From positions 655,089 to 719,088 of the forward strand of contig JAAXHH010000141.1 in NCBI GenBank assembly GCA_012270975.1: a DNA stretch of 64,000 nt. Direction: 5' to 3'. The notes beneath the pieces are model-generated. The model ran no database searches. It was not told the origin of the DNA and worked only from the letters and a program-made list of their open reading frames with translations. Source of the stretch: Candidatus Latescibacterota bacterium (GTDB taxonomy: Bacteria; JAAXHH01). Both the position numbers and the translations under genes were made by a program. This document shows positions 1 through 8,275 of this stretch, one piece after another (the first letter of the stretch is position 1; each line of letters opens with the position of its first letter).

Positions 1-1
1 G

Positions 2-604
2 GCGGATCACGGACTCTACGCCCATCTGTCCGGATACGACACGCAGCTGGCCGGAGACCGTTCCGGCCACTGGCTCCTTCGATTCGCTTCCCTCGTACTT
101 TTTTTTCTTCCCGCAGACGGCGCAGATCAGGCGCTTGATGCCGTCGAAAGGACCGCCGACCGGCTGAAGCTCAGCAACCGGGAACGGCAGGCGTTGCACC
201 TGCTGGTCTTCGGAGCCCGGCACCTGCTCGAAGGGATCGCCTCCCGGAAGACGGGCGACGAGGCGCTCTGCCGGATAATCCGCGGAGCGAAGACCCAAAC
301 GCCCGGCGCCGCGTTGCTGGCCCTGGCGCACGGGACGGATGCGGCTGCCGAAACGGCGGGAAGCGCCGGCGGGGTCGTGGACCGGCTGCTCCAGTTATAC
401 AGCCGGCACAGAACGATCCAGTCGAAGGGCCTGCTGCTGGACGGCTCGGACATCATGGACGATCTGGATCTCCCGGAGGGGCCGGAGATCGGCCGCATGC
501 TGAACAGGCTTGAAAACATCCAGGTACTGCACGATATTCGGACAAGGGAAGAAGCCCGGAAGCTCCTCTATGACGATCACTTAAACGGCGTGGGCAGTCC
601 ATAG
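2..604 (+). CDS. CCA-adding/poly(A) polymerase-type tRNA nucleotidyltransferase, C-terminal part
   Basis: The frame is open from the window edge (position 2) to TAG 602-604, so only about 200 C-terminal residues are visible. The last 50 residues carry the family's tail signature: GSDIMDDLDLPEGPEIGRML followed by a helix ending in REEARKLL. Class II CCA-adding enzymes and bacterial poly(A) polymerases have G-D-D/L-M...GPEIG...L followed by TREEA here. This end belongs to the helical body/tail region that holds the tRNA elbow; the catalytic head (GSxxRD) lies upstream of the window. The family would mature or repair tRNA 3' ends in the cytoplasm, and the tRNA genes in this window do not encode CCA. 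Whether it is a CCA-adding enzyme or a poly(A) polymerase cannot be told without the head domain. Confidence 0.75.
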   Translation, partial: ADHGLYAHLSGYDTQLAGDRSGHWLLRFASLVLFFLPADGADQALDAVERTADRLKLSNRERQALHLLVFGARHLLEGIASRKTGDEALCRIIRGAKTQTPGAALLALAHGTDAAAETAGSAGGVVDRLLQLYSRHRTIQSKGLLLDGSDIMDDLDLPEGPEIGRMLNRLENIQVLHDIRTREEARKLLYDDHLNGVGSP

Positions 605-637
605 TACGGCCTTACGGCCGGATCGCGGGATTCAAGC

Positions 638-2236
638 ATGAGACTCTGCACCAACGAGCAGATGAGGTCGATCGACCGCCGAACCATCGAAGACCACGGC
701 CTGTCCGGATTCGAACTCATGGAAAGAGCGGGCTGCCGGGTAGCCGAAACCGCAAGGCAGTTGCTGGACGGCGTGGCTGGCAGATCGATCGCCGTGGCCT
801 GCGGCAAGGGGAACAACGGGGGAGACGGCTTTGTGGCCGCCCGGTATCTCCACCAGTGGGGCGCCGCGGTCGATTGCCGCGTGCTGGCCGGCAGGCAGGC
901 TGTTTCCGGCGACGCGGCCCGGCACCTGGAGCGGCTCGAGGAGTCCGACCTCACCCCGGCATATCGGGAAGACGGCCAGCTTGATCTGCAGGACCGCCTG
1001 GACGGTCCGGACCAGGCGGGCCGCCCCCCTGCGCTGATCATCGACGCGCTCCTCGGCACCGGGCTCGAGGGGCCGCCCCGCGGCCCGTACGGACCGGCCA
1101 TTGCTGAGATAAACCAGTGCCCTTCCCCGGTCCTCGCCGTCGATACCCCGTCGGGTCTTGCGCCCGGATGCGGGTTTCCGCAGTCCCGGCCCAGGGCGGA
1201 ATGGACCTGTGTCCGGGCCGATCATACCCTCGCTATCGGGCTGATGAAAATCGACCTGGCCACCTATCCCGGCCGGTCCTGGTGCGGCAGCGTGGAAGTC
1301 GCCGACATCGGTTTTCCCGATACGGCCGTAGAAGCGGAACAGTTGTACCTCGCCATGCCGGAGCGCAGCGAGATGGCCGGCCTGGTGCCCGCCCACCTGC
1401 CCTGCGACCACAAGGGCAGCCGCGGACGCGTCGCCATCGTCGCCGGTTCGGCGGGGATGGCGGGGGCGGCCACGCTGGCTTCCCGCGCGGCCCTGCGCAG
1501 TGGCGCGGGCATGGTCATGCTCGGTTCGCCCGCGGGTCTCATGGACGCCCTGACGGCCCGGCACACGGAAGTGATGCTTCGCAGCCTGCCGGAAACCGCT
1601 GAAGGGACCCTTTCGCTCGCGGCAGAACCCGGCATCGGTTCGCTCCTGTCCTGGGCGGACGTGCTGGCCATCGGTCCGGGTCTCACGCGCCACGCCGAAA
1701 CGTCGGCCCTGGTCCGCCGCGTCGTTTCCGACACGGATATGCCCGTTGTCGTCGACGCGGACGGCGTGAACGCCTTCTCCGGCCGCGCCGGCGAACTGGC
1801 GGATGCACCGGCAGAAATCGTCATGACGCCCCACGTGTTCGAACTCTCCCGGCTGATCGGCGTACCGTTCGAGGAAATCGAGGCCGACCGGATCGAGGCG
1901 GCGAGGCAGACCGCCCGTTCTCTCCGGGTTACCCTCGTGCTCAAGGGCGCCGACACGCTGGTGGCTTCCCCCCATGGCCAGGTATCCGTGAACCCCACGG
2001 GGAACCCGGGCATGGCCACCGCCGGATCGGGCGACGTGCTTACCGGGACCATCGCCGCCCTGCTCGGGCAGGGACTCGGCGCCTGGGACGCCGCCCGCCT
2101 GGGTGTCTATCTCCACGGCCTGGCCGGCGATCTGGGCGCGGAAGCCATGGGCCCTCACAGCCTGATCGCCGGCGATCTCATCGACCACCTGCCCGGAGCG
2201 TTTCTGAATACATCCGAGGCGCAGGGATCATCATGA
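638..2236 (+). CDS. nnr: Bifunctional NAD(P)H-hydrate epimerase / ADP-dependent NAD(P)H-hydrate dehydratase
   Basis: Metabolite-repair enzyme that converts damaged NAD(P)HX back to NAD(P)H. Residues 1-220 form the YjeF_N epimerase domain, with NEQMRSID at the start and GKGNNGGDGFVAARYL near residue 56. Residues 260-530 form the ribokinase-like dehydratase domain, with a glycine-rich segment (VAGSAGMAGAATLASRAAL) and the catalytic loop NPGMATAGSGDVLTG near residue 460. Length (532 aa) is normal for the fused two-domain form. It starts 33 bp after the preceding gene and is followed closely, in the same frame, by nadC; the two form an NAD-related pair. Confidence 0.96.
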   Translation: MRLCTNEQMRSIDRRTIEDHGLSGFELMERAGCRVAETARQLLDGVAGRSIAVACGKGNNGGDGFVAARYLHQWGAAVDCRVLAGRQAVSGDAARHLERLEESDLTPAYREDGQLDLQDRLDGPDQAGRPPALIIDALLGTGLEGPPRGPYGPAIAEINQCPSPVLAVDTPSGLAPGCGFPQSRPRAEWTCVRADHTLAIGLMKIDLATYPGRSWCGSVEVADIGFPDTAVEAEQLYLAMPERSEMAGLVPAHLPCDHKGSRGRVAIVAGSAGMAGAATLASRAALRSGAGMVMLGSPAGLMDALTARHTEVMLRSLPETAEGTLSLAAEPGIGSLLSWADVLAIGPGLTRHAETSALVRRVVSDTDMPVVVDADGVNAFSGRAGELADAPAEIVMTPHVFELSRLIGVPFEEIEADRIEAARQTARSLRVTLVLKGADTLVASPHGQVSVNPTGNPGMATAGSGDVLTGTIAALLGQGLGAWDAARLGVYLHGLAGDLGAEAMGPHSLIAGDLIDHLPGAFLNTSEAQGSS

Positions 2237-2251
2237 AAAAGGCGGGACGTC

Positions 2252-3193
2252 CTGGACACGACGTACGATCTGGAATCACTTAAATCGCTTGTGCGCCGGG
2301 CCTTGCGCGAAGACGTGGGAGACGGCGACCTCACCACCGAGTGGACAATAGCGCCCGAATCCGTCGCTTGCGGCCGGTTCGAGGCCAGGCAGCCGGGCGT
2401 CGTATCCGGCCTTTTTCCGGCGTGCCTCGCGTACCGGGAGGTGGACCCCGGCCTGGAATTCCAGGCCTACCTCTCCGATGGCGACCGGGTAGCAGACGGC
2501 CAGCTCCTCGCCGAAGTACGGGGCGCCGCGCGGTCGGTCCTGACCGGTGAGCGCACGGCCCTCAACTTCATGCGCCATCTATCCGGCGTCGCCACGTTGA
2601 CCCGTCGATACGTGGAAGCCGTGCGGGACACCCGCGCACGCATCGTGGATACACGAAAGACGACACCTGGTCTCCGCGCCCTGGAAAAACGGGCCGTACT
2701 GCACGGCGGGGGGGAGAACCACCGCCACGGTCTTTACGACATGGTGCTGATCAAGGACAACCACATCGCCGCCGCGGGAGGCGTCGGCGCCGCGGTACGT
2801 CTGTGCAGATCGAAAAGGGAGCAGACCGGCCGGCGCGTCGCCATCGAGGTGGAGACCGGCGACCTGCCCCAGGTCGAAGAAGCCGTGCACAGCGGGGCGG
2901 ACTGGATCATGCTGGACAATATGAGCGACGAAACGATGCGAAGGGCCGTCCAGACAGTCCGGGCTGGCCAGGCGGGCCGGGCGGACCAGGCAGACCAGGC
3001 AGACCAGGCGGGCCGCAGTGTGCGCGCCGGGTCCACGCAAGAACAGGCCATCGTAATCGAGGCGTCGGGAAGGATCACGCTGGACCGGATTGAAGCGGTC
3101 GCGAATACCGGTGTCGACATCATCTCCATCGGCGCCCTGACCCATTCCGCACCGGCGCTCGATATCAGTCTGACCATTGAAACACCTGCCTGA
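2252..3193 (+). CDS. nadC: Quinolinate phosphoribosyltransferase (nicotinate-nucleotide pyrophosphorylase)
   Basis: Makes nicotinate mononucleotide from quinolinate and PRPP in de novo NAD synthesis. Family motifs are clear: EDVGDGDLTT at the N-terminus, TGERTALNFM, DTRKTTPGLRALEKRAV, the GGGENHRHGLYDMVLIKDNH active-site stretch, and LDNMS. The first ATG/GTG/TTG in frame is GTG 2291, but that would cut the N-terminal helix. Upstream codons from CTG 2252 encode LDTTYDLESLKSLV, matching family N-termini, and AAGG (2239-2242) lies 9 nt before that CTG, so I prefer 2252; GTG 2291 is the conservative alternative. A low-complexity insert (GQAGRADQADQADQAG, about 2969-3020) sits before the SGRITLDRI strand. 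It has the same frame as nnr, 15 bp after its stop. Confidence 0.93.
   Translation: MDTTYDLESLKSLVRRALREDVGDGDLTTEWTIAPESVACGRFEARQPGVVSGLFPACLAYREVDPGLEFQAYLSDGDRVADGQLLAEVRGAARSVLTGERTALNFMRHLSGVATLTRRYVEAVRDTRARIVDTRKTTPGLRALEKRAVLHGGGENHRHGLYDMVLIKDNHIAAAGGVGAAVRLCRSKREQTGRRVAIEVETGDLPQVEEAVHSGADWIMLDNMSDETMRRAVQTVRAGQAGRADQADQADQAGRSVRAGSTQEQAIVIEASGRITLDRIEAVANTGVDIISIGALTHSAPALDISLTIETPA
2969..3015 (+). repeat. Nonamer repeat GGCRGACCA inside nadC
   Basis: Three consecutive copies of GGCRGACCA (2980-3006) flanked by decayed GGCGGGCC-type units. They encode the ADQADQADQAG insert in a part of NadC where the family has a short loop. The same nonamer occurs twice in the aminotransferase-fold gene at 6319-6336. 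Confidence 0.85.
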
Positions 3194-3268
3194 TCCGGTT
3201 GCGACAGGCCCCGCGCCCGGCCGCCACCGGCGGGATTCGACCCCGCCTCCGGCCGAAGGGGAACGACG

Positions 3269-4102
3269 ATGAAGCGGAAAGGCAGGACCGTTGACCGCGT
3301 TGGATTCCAGGATCGGTACGACCCCGACCGCTTGCGTGCCGAGCTGTCAACGCGGGATTTCGGCCGCGTGATGAGATACGGCGAACAGGTGACGTCCACC
3401 AATGACGTGATCCTGGACATGGCCGAAGCGAGCGCGCCGCACGGGGCCGTCTGCCTCGCCGACGAACAGACCGCCGGCCGGGGCCGCCGCGGCTACCGAT
3501 GGTTTTCGCCGCCCGGATGCGGCATATGGGCTTCCGTCCTGTTACGGCCTCGGATGTCCGCGTCCCGCACACCTCCGCTCACCCTGTGCTCCGGTGCCGC
3601 CGTTGCCCGCGCCCTGGAGGCGGCCACTGGGGTAACCGTGGAAATCAAGTGGCCCAACGACCTGCTGATACGAAACCGCAAGGTCGCGGGCATACTGGCG
3701 GAGACCCGCGTAACGGCCGCAGACCAACCCGTCGTCGTGGTCGGCATGGGAATCAACGTAAACCACACCCGCGACCTGTTTCCTGACGACCTCTCCGATT
3801 CCGCCACGTCGCTTCGCATCGAATCGGGCGGGCCCGTGCCTCGGCAGGACCTGCTCATGGCCGTCCTGGCTTCCTTCGAATCCGCTTACGAGCGCTTCAT
3901 GGTGTCCGGTTTTGAGTCCCTGCTAGCCGAAGTAAACGCCCGGCTCGCCTGGCGGGGCCGGATGGTCGAGGCCGAATCCCCCGCCGGAACCGCCGGGCGG
4001 GTGTCCCGCGTCGAAGAAGAGGGCGGCCTGCTGCTCGAAGGAAAGGACCACGGCCCCGTCGTGATCCGGTCCGGCTCCATCCGGCTCCATTCCGATCAGT
4101 AG
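3269..4102 (+). CDS. birA: Biotin--[acetyl-CoA carboxylase] ligase
   Basis: Attaches biotin to the biotin carboxyl carrier protein (accB lies at 23724 in this window). Motifs in order: TSTNDVILDMA, DEQTAGRGRRGYRWFSPPG (biotinyl-AMP-binding GRGRRG), WPNDLLIRNRKVAGILAE, VVGMGINVNHT, and a C-terminal SH3-like cap with AGRVSRVEEEGGLLL. At 277 aa it lacks the N-terminal winged-helix domain of E. coli BirA, so it is a group I ligase without a repressor function. The start follows a purine-rich GGGGAA at 3259-3264. Confidence 0.94.
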   Translation: MKRKGRTVDRVGFQDRYDPDRLRAELSTRDFGRVMRYGEQVTSTNDVILDMAEASAPHGAVCLADEQTAGRGRRGYRWFSPPGCGIWASVLLRPRMSASRTPPLTLCSGAAVARALEAATGVTVEIKWPNDLLIRNRKVAGILAETRVTAADQPVVVVGMGINVNHTRDLFPDDLSDSATSLRIESGGPVPRQDLLMAVLASFESAYERFMVSGFESLLAEVNARLAWRGRMVEAESPAGTAGRVSRVEEEGGLLLEGKDHGPVVIRSGSIRLHSDQ

Positions 4103-4147
4103 TTCCTCGATACCACACCCGTCCCCGCATCGCGCCGAACAAAAATC

Positions 4148-4176
4148 TTGCGTTCTCCAACCCTACTTCATATATT
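4148..4176 (+). promoter_or_regulatory. Sigma70-like promoter of groEL
   Basis: TTGCGT (4148-4153), a 17-nt spacer, and TATATT (4171-4176). The -10 box overlaps the left arm of the CIRCE operator, the classic arrangement for HrcA repression. Predicted transcription starts near 4183, leaving a leader of about 140 nt before groEL. Confidence 0.75.
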
Positions 4177-4201
4177 AGCAGACTGGACGATCGAGTGCTA
4201 A
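4175..4201 (+). promoter_or_regulatory. CIRCE operator (HrcA binding site)
   Basis: TTAGCAGAC - 9 nt - GAGTGCTAA. The consensus is TTAGCACTC-N9-GAGTGCTAA: the right arm is perfect, the left arm matches 7 of 9, and the spacing is exactly 9. It lies over the -10 box and start region of the groEL promoter, implying heat-shock control by an HrcA repressor encoded outside the window. Confidence 0.92.
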
Positions 4202-4325
4202 TCGTGAATGCGCTACTTGTTGTCTACATAAGCATTTAGTCCACTGAAAAGTACGGGCGGCAGATCCTGCCCGCCGTGTTCGGAAACGCCCGGAATCACC
4301 CGGGCAATCACAGGGGGAAGCAGCA

Positions 4326-5948
4326 GTGCCAGCAAAACAACTCTCGTTCGACGCAGACGCCCGCCAGGCCCTCAAGAGAGGCGTGGACGCCCTGGCGGAC
4401 GCGGTACGCGTAACCATGGGTCCCAAGGGTCGATGCGTCGTGCTCGATAAGAAATTCGGTTCGCCTACCTTCACGCTGGACGGCGTCACCGTGGCGAAGG
4501 AAATCGAACTCGAGGACAATTACGAAAACATGGGTGCGCAGATGATCAAGGAAGCCGCGTCGAAGACCAGCGACGTGGCCGGTGACGGGACCACGACAGC
4601 CACCGTGCTCGCCCAGGCCATTTTCGCGGAAGGCTTGAGGAACGTGACCTCCGGCGCCAACCCCATGGATCTCAAGCGGGGCATCGACAAGGCCGTGACC
4701 GAGGTGGTCGGCGCGATCGCGGACATGTCCAAGGCCGTGGAAGGCCGGAAGGAAATCTCCGAAACCGCCACCGTTTCCGCCCATGGCGACTCGACGATCG
4801 GCGACCTGATCGCGGACGCGATGGAAAAAGTGGGGAAGGACGGCGTCATCACCGTCGAAGAGGCCAAGAGCATGGAAACCTCTCTCGACGTCGTCGAAGG
4901 CATGCAGTTCGACCGCGGTTATCTCTCGCCGTACTTCGTAACCGACTCCGAGTCCATGGAAGCGGTGCTGGAAGACACGAAGATTCTGATCCACGACAAG
5001 AAGATCAGCGCCGTGAAGGACATCTATCCCGTCGTCGAGAAGATCGCCCAGAGCGGTTCCCCGCTGCTGATCATCGCGGAGGACATCGAGGGCGAGGCCC
5101 TTGCACTGCTCGTAGTGAACAAGCTTCGCGGCACCCTGAAGGTCGCCGCGGTCAAGGCGCCCGGTTTCGGTGACCGGCGCAAGGCCATGCTCGAGGATAT
5201 CTCCATCCTGACCGGCGGCACGGTCATTTCCGAGGACGCCGGCTTCAAGCTTGAAAACGTGACCGTGGGCGACCTGGGCACAGCCAAGCGCGTCACCCTC
5301 GACAAGGACAACACGACAATCGTCGAAGGCGCCGGCGGCACCGACGCGATCCAGGGTCGCATCAACCAGATCCGCGCCCAGATCGAGGAAACCACCTCCG
5401 ATTACGACCAGGAGAAGCTGCAGGAACGCCTGGCCAAGTTGGCGGGCGGCGTGGCGGTCATCAACGTGGGCGCCGCGACGGAAGCGGAGATGAAGGAAAA
5501 GAAGGCCCGCGTCGAGGACGCCTTGAACAACGCCAAGGCGGCCATCGAGGAAGGGGTCGTCCCGGGCGGCGGCGTTACGTTCATCCGCGCGCTCTCCTCG
5601 CTGGACAACGGACTGGACGCCGAAGGCGACGAAACGGTCGGTGCGAATATCGTCCGCAAGGCGCTTGAAGCGCCCGTGAGGCAGCTGGCGGAGAACGCCG
5701 GCCTCGAGGGTTCCATCATCCTCCAGAGTATCCGGGAAGGCGAAGGCGGATACGGTTACAACTTCGAATCCGATACCTACGGCGACATGTCCGAAACGGG
5801 CGTGATCGAGCCGGCCAAGGTTTCCCGCGTCGCGTTGCAGCACGCCGCGAGCATCGCCGGCCTGCTGCTTACCACCGAAGCGCTGGTGGCGGAGATGCCG
5901 GAAGACAATCCGCCTCCGGCCATGCCCCATGGCGGCGGCATGTATTAA
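4326..5948 (+). CDS. groEL: Chaperonin GroEL (Hsp60)
   Basis: ATP-driven protein-folding chaperonin, 540 aa, full length. It shows VTMGPKGR (residues 30-37), [13 protein letters not shown], the nucleotide-binding [43 protein letters not shown], and the flexible tail ending PHGGGMY. GTG start at 4326 after a GGGGGA Shine-Dalgarno. No groES precedes it, unlike the usual groESL operon, so the co-chaperonin must be elsewhere. It is monocistronic: CIRCE-controlled promoter upstream and a strong terminator downstream. Confidence 0.98.
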   Translation: MPAKQLSFDADARQALKRGVDALADAVRVTMGPKGRCVVLDKKFGSPTFTLDGVTVAKEIELEDNYENMGAQMIKEAASKTSDVAGDGTTTATVLAQAIFAEGLRNVTSGANPMDLKRGIDKAVTEVVGAIADMSKAVEGRKEISETATVSAHGDSTIGDLIADAMEKVGKDGVITVEEAKSMETSLDVVEGMQFDRGYLSPYFVTDSESMEAVLEDTKILIHDKKISAVKDIYPVVEKIAQSGSPLLIIAEDIEGEALALLVVNKLRGTLKVAAVKAPGFGDRRKAMLEDISILTGGTVISEDAGFKLENVTVGDLGTAKRVTLDKDNTTIVEGAGGTDAIQGRINQIRAQIEETTSDYDQEKLQERLAKLAGGVAVINVGAATEAEMKEKKARVEDALNNAKAAIEEGVVPGGGVTFIRALSSLDNGLDAEGDETVGANIVRKALEAPVRQLAENAGLEGSIILQSIREGEGGYGYNFESDTYGDMSETGVIEPAKVSRVALQHAASIAGLLLTTEALVAEMPEDNPPPAMPHGGGMY

Positions 5949-5991
5949 GCGGGATGAAACGATAGCGAACCGGTCGACTGCCGGTTCCCCG

Positions 5992-6025
5992 AAAAACCCC
6001 GGTGGCGCCACCGGGGTTTTTTCTT
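5992..6025 (+). terminator. Rho-independent terminator after groEL
   Basis: A perfectly self-complementary stem (ACCCCGGTGG / CCACCGGGGT around CGCC) flanked by A-runs on the left and TTTTTTCTT on the right. It is 43 bp past the groEL stop and closes that unit. The A/T symmetry means it could work in both directions. Confidence 0.93.
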
Positions 6026-6105
6026 GATGCGGACCTGTCCCGCTTCTATATTTCTCCGAAGATCGGCGGCTTATCCGGAATCGTGTCCCGGGCGACGGAG
6101 AAACC

Positions 6106-7362
6106 ATGAGAAACCCGGTGGTTATAGAACGGGCGGAACGACTTCACCAGGTCCCGCTGAACCGGCCCTTGGAACATTCGCGATATCTCAGAAGACTGGC
6201 CGCCAGGGGGATCGAGCCCATAGACCTGACCACGGGCTCCCCCGATACCCCCATCCAGCGGGAAACCATAGAGCGGACATTCAACGCCATGACGGCCGCC
6301 GGCGGACCGGACTATCCGGGCGGACCAGGCGGACCAGCAGACCCGGCCGAGGAGGGCCGGCTCGCCGGCGCCGGATTCCGCAGGGAATTCAGCAACTGGT
6401 TCGCGTACCGGTTCGACGTGGAGATCGATCCGGACGTCCACGTCCTGCCCTTCGCGGGCGGGGCCGCAGGACCAGCCAGCGTGGCCATGGCGCTGGTCAA
6501 CCCCGGCGAAACCGTGCTGGTCCCCGACCCGTCCCACCCGGCTTACCGGACCAGTACCGCATTGGCGAACGGACAGATCCACTCCTATCCCCTGTACGGA
6601 CGAAACGATTTCCTGCCCAACCTGAAGCAGATCGAGCCCCGGGTCGCCGGCCAGGCAAAACTGATGTATATCGGCTATCCGAACGATCCGACGGGGGCCG
6701 TGGCCGACCATTCGTTCTTCCGGGAACTCGTCGATTTCGCTCGGCGGCATAACATCATCGTCTGTCACGATGCCACCCAGCACTTTCTGACGTACGACGG
6801 GATCGAAGCGCCCAGCCTGTTGCAGACACCCGGCGCCATGAACCTGGGTATCGAACTGTTCTCCCTTTCCGTGCTGCCCGGCGGGGTGTTCCGCGACCTG
6901 AGCGTCGCCGTCGGCAATCCTTCCGCCCTGGCCGCCATGTCCCAACTGACCTCTCATCTGCACGCCCCGCTTCTTCCCGGCCTACAAGCGGCCGCGGCCA
7001 CGGTATTCCCGGATCTGAACCGGCACGTCGAAGACGCGGCTTCGAAATACCAGCTGCGGCGGGACCTGATGGTATCGGGACTGCGGGACCTCGGATGGAA
7101 CCTGCGCGCTCCCAGGGGCGGCCCCTACGTGTGGCTTCCCGTACCGCCCCGCTATTCATCCGTTCGATTCAGTATCCTCCTGCGCAAGGCTGGCGTGTTC
7201 GTCGTGCCCGGCGTGTACCTGGGCGAATACGGCGAAGGATACGTACGGATGGCCTTCAATGTCGACGAATCGCAGATACAGACCGTGCTGGAACGCATGG
7301 ACCGGCTGATGTCCCGTTTCCGGCTGCGCAAGCGGGCGTTCCCGGCGGTCAGCCTGGCCTGA
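6106..7362 (+). CDS. Class I/II aminotransferase-fold protein lacking the PLP lysine
   Basis: The 418-aa sequence follows the fold type I aminotransferase plan (closest in style to LL-diaminopimelate aminotransferase-like proteins): DLTTGSPDTP at the N-terminus, YPNDPTGAV (NPTG motif, about residue 190), HDATQHFLTYDG (normally DxAYxxxxYDG), and a C-terminal VRMAFNVDESQI. The catalytic segment reads ELFSLSVLPGGVFRDLSVAVGN where active enzymes have ELHSxSKTxNMTGWRxGFAVGN. The Schiff-base lysine is valine and the phosphate-binding arginine aligns with aspartate. The usual Y after DxA is T. The reading frame is intact, so this is either a pseudoenzyme or uses a different chemistry. A GGPGGP low-complexity insert lies near residue 72. 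Confidence 0.8.
   Translation: MRNPVVIERAERLHQVPLNRPLEHSRYLRRLAARGIEPIDLTTGSPDTPIQRETIERTFNAMTAAGGPDYPGGPGGPADPAEEGRLAGAGFRREFSNWFAYRFDVEIDPDVHVLPFAGGAAGPASVAMALVNPGETVLVPDPSHPAYRTSTALANGQIHSYPLYGRNDFLPNLKQIEPRVAGQAKLMYIGYPNDPTGAVADHSFFRELVDFARRHNIIVCHDATQHFLTYDGIEAPSLLQTPGAMNLGIELFSLSVLPGGVFRDLSVAVGNPSALAAMSQLTSHLHAPLLPGLQAAAATVFPDLNRHVEDAASKYQLRRDLMVSGLRDLGWNLRAPRGGPYVWLPVPPRYSSVRFSILLRKAGVFVVPGVYLGEYGEGYVRMAFNVDESQIQTVLERMDRLMSRFRLRKRAFPAVSLA
6319..6345 (+). repeat. Nonamer repeat GGCGGACCA inside the aminotransferase-fold gene
   Basis: Two exact tandem copies of GGCGGACCA (6319-6336) followed by a decayed GCAGACCC. They encode a GGPGGPADP surface-loop insert. The same nonamer is repeated in nadC at 2980-3006. 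Confidence 0.85.
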
Positions 7363-7375
7363 ACGAATCGACCCC

Positions 7376-7762
7376 ATGTCCGAAGACTGGATCAGCGTGC
7401 GCGGGATTCGCGCTTTTGGTCATCATGGCGTGACTGCCCGGGAACAGACACAGGGGCAGGTCTTCGAAGCCGATGTCGGACTGCGCCTCGGCCTTTCGGG
7501 GGCTTCCCGCACGGACCGCCTGTCCGACACCGTGGATTACGCGGACGTCTGCCGGCGCGTGGAACGGATCCTCAACGGCACGCCTTGCCGGTTGCTGGAG
7601 GCGATCGCCGGCCGGGTGGCGGACGAACTGCTCTCGGCCTACCCCCCGGTGGAGCGCGTCGTGGTCAGACTGCGAAAGCCCGCCGCGGCAAGGGCCCTGC
7701 GTACTGGGACCGTCGAGGTCGAGCTGACTCGAAACAGGGAAGCGGAAAGTACCGGCCGTTAA
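7376..7762 (+). CDS. folB: Dihydroneopterin aldolase
   Basis: Converts 7,8-dihydroneopterin to 6-hydroxymethyl-7,8-dihydropterin in folate synthesis. The 128-aa length and motifs fit: IRAFGHHGVTAREQTQGQVFEADV (catalytic E near the N-terminus), DTVDYADVCRRVERIL, LLEAIAGRVADELL, and VVRLRKPAAARAL near the end. The next gene, 8 bp downstream, is folK, the following step of the pathway. Confidence 0.95.
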   Translation: MSEDWISVRGIRAFGHHGVTAREQTQGQVFEADVGLRLGLSGASRTDRLSDTVDYADVCRRVERILNGTPCRLLEAIAGRVADELLSAYPPVERVVVRLRKPAAARALRTGTVEVELTRNREAESTGR

Positions 7763-7770
7763 GGTGAGAG

Positions 7771-8265
7771 ATGGCGTCTGTCGCCCTGGGACTGGGCAGC
7801 AACATCGGGGATCGGATCGCGTGGTGCCGGCGGGCGGTGGGCGAATTGGCCGAACATCCGGAGGTCCGGATCGTGCGGCGCTCGTCGTGGTATGAAACGC
7901 GGCCGACAGGCTATGCCGGCCAATCCGACTTCGTCAACGGCGCGGCCCTGCTGGAAACCACCCTGGCGCCTGTGCCGCTGCTCGAAACGTTCAAGGAAGT
8001 CGAACGGCGCCTGGGACGGTCAGCCACGTGGAAAAACGGACCTCGTGAAATCGATCTCGATCTGCTGCTGTATGACGACCTGGTCCTCCGTCTCCCCGGC
8101 CTCGACCTGCCCCACCCCGCCATGGCAGAGCGGGCCTTCGTGCTCGTTCCGCTTTCCGAGATCCATCCGGACCTGGTTCATCCGGTGTACGGGCGGACCG
8201 TGGCGGATCTGCTGGAGGACCTGAAACCGGTGGACCATCTCGTCCGCCGCCTTGCCGGGGCATGA
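7771..8265 (+). CDS. folK: 2-amino-4-hydroxy-6-hydroxymethyldihydropteridine diphosphokinase (HPPK)
   Basis: Transfers pyrophosphate from ATP to 6-hydroxymethyl-dihydropterin. Signature elements: LGLGSNIGDR at the start, SSWYETRPTGYAGQSDFVNGAALLET, GPREIDLDLLLYDD (the metal-binding DxD), and LPHPAMAERAFVLVPLSEI. The 164-aa length is typical. It sits between folB and the uridylyltransferase gene. Confidence 0.97.
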   Translation: MASVALGLGSNIGDRIAWCRRAVGELAEHPEVRIVRRSSWYETRPTGYAGQSDFVNGAALLETTLAPVPLLETFKEVERRLGRSATWKNGPREIDLDLLLYDDLVLRLPGLDLPHPAMAERAFVLVPLSEIHPDLVHPVYGRTVADLLEDLKPVDHLVRRLAGA

Positions 8266-8275
8266 CGGAGAACCG

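Noticed and set aside
4308-6107. Long open frame (599 codons) on the minus strand opposite groEL
   Set aside because: It mirrors groEL exactly, has His/Arg/Gly-rich shadow composition and no family resemblance; GC-rich codon bias keeps antisense frames open.
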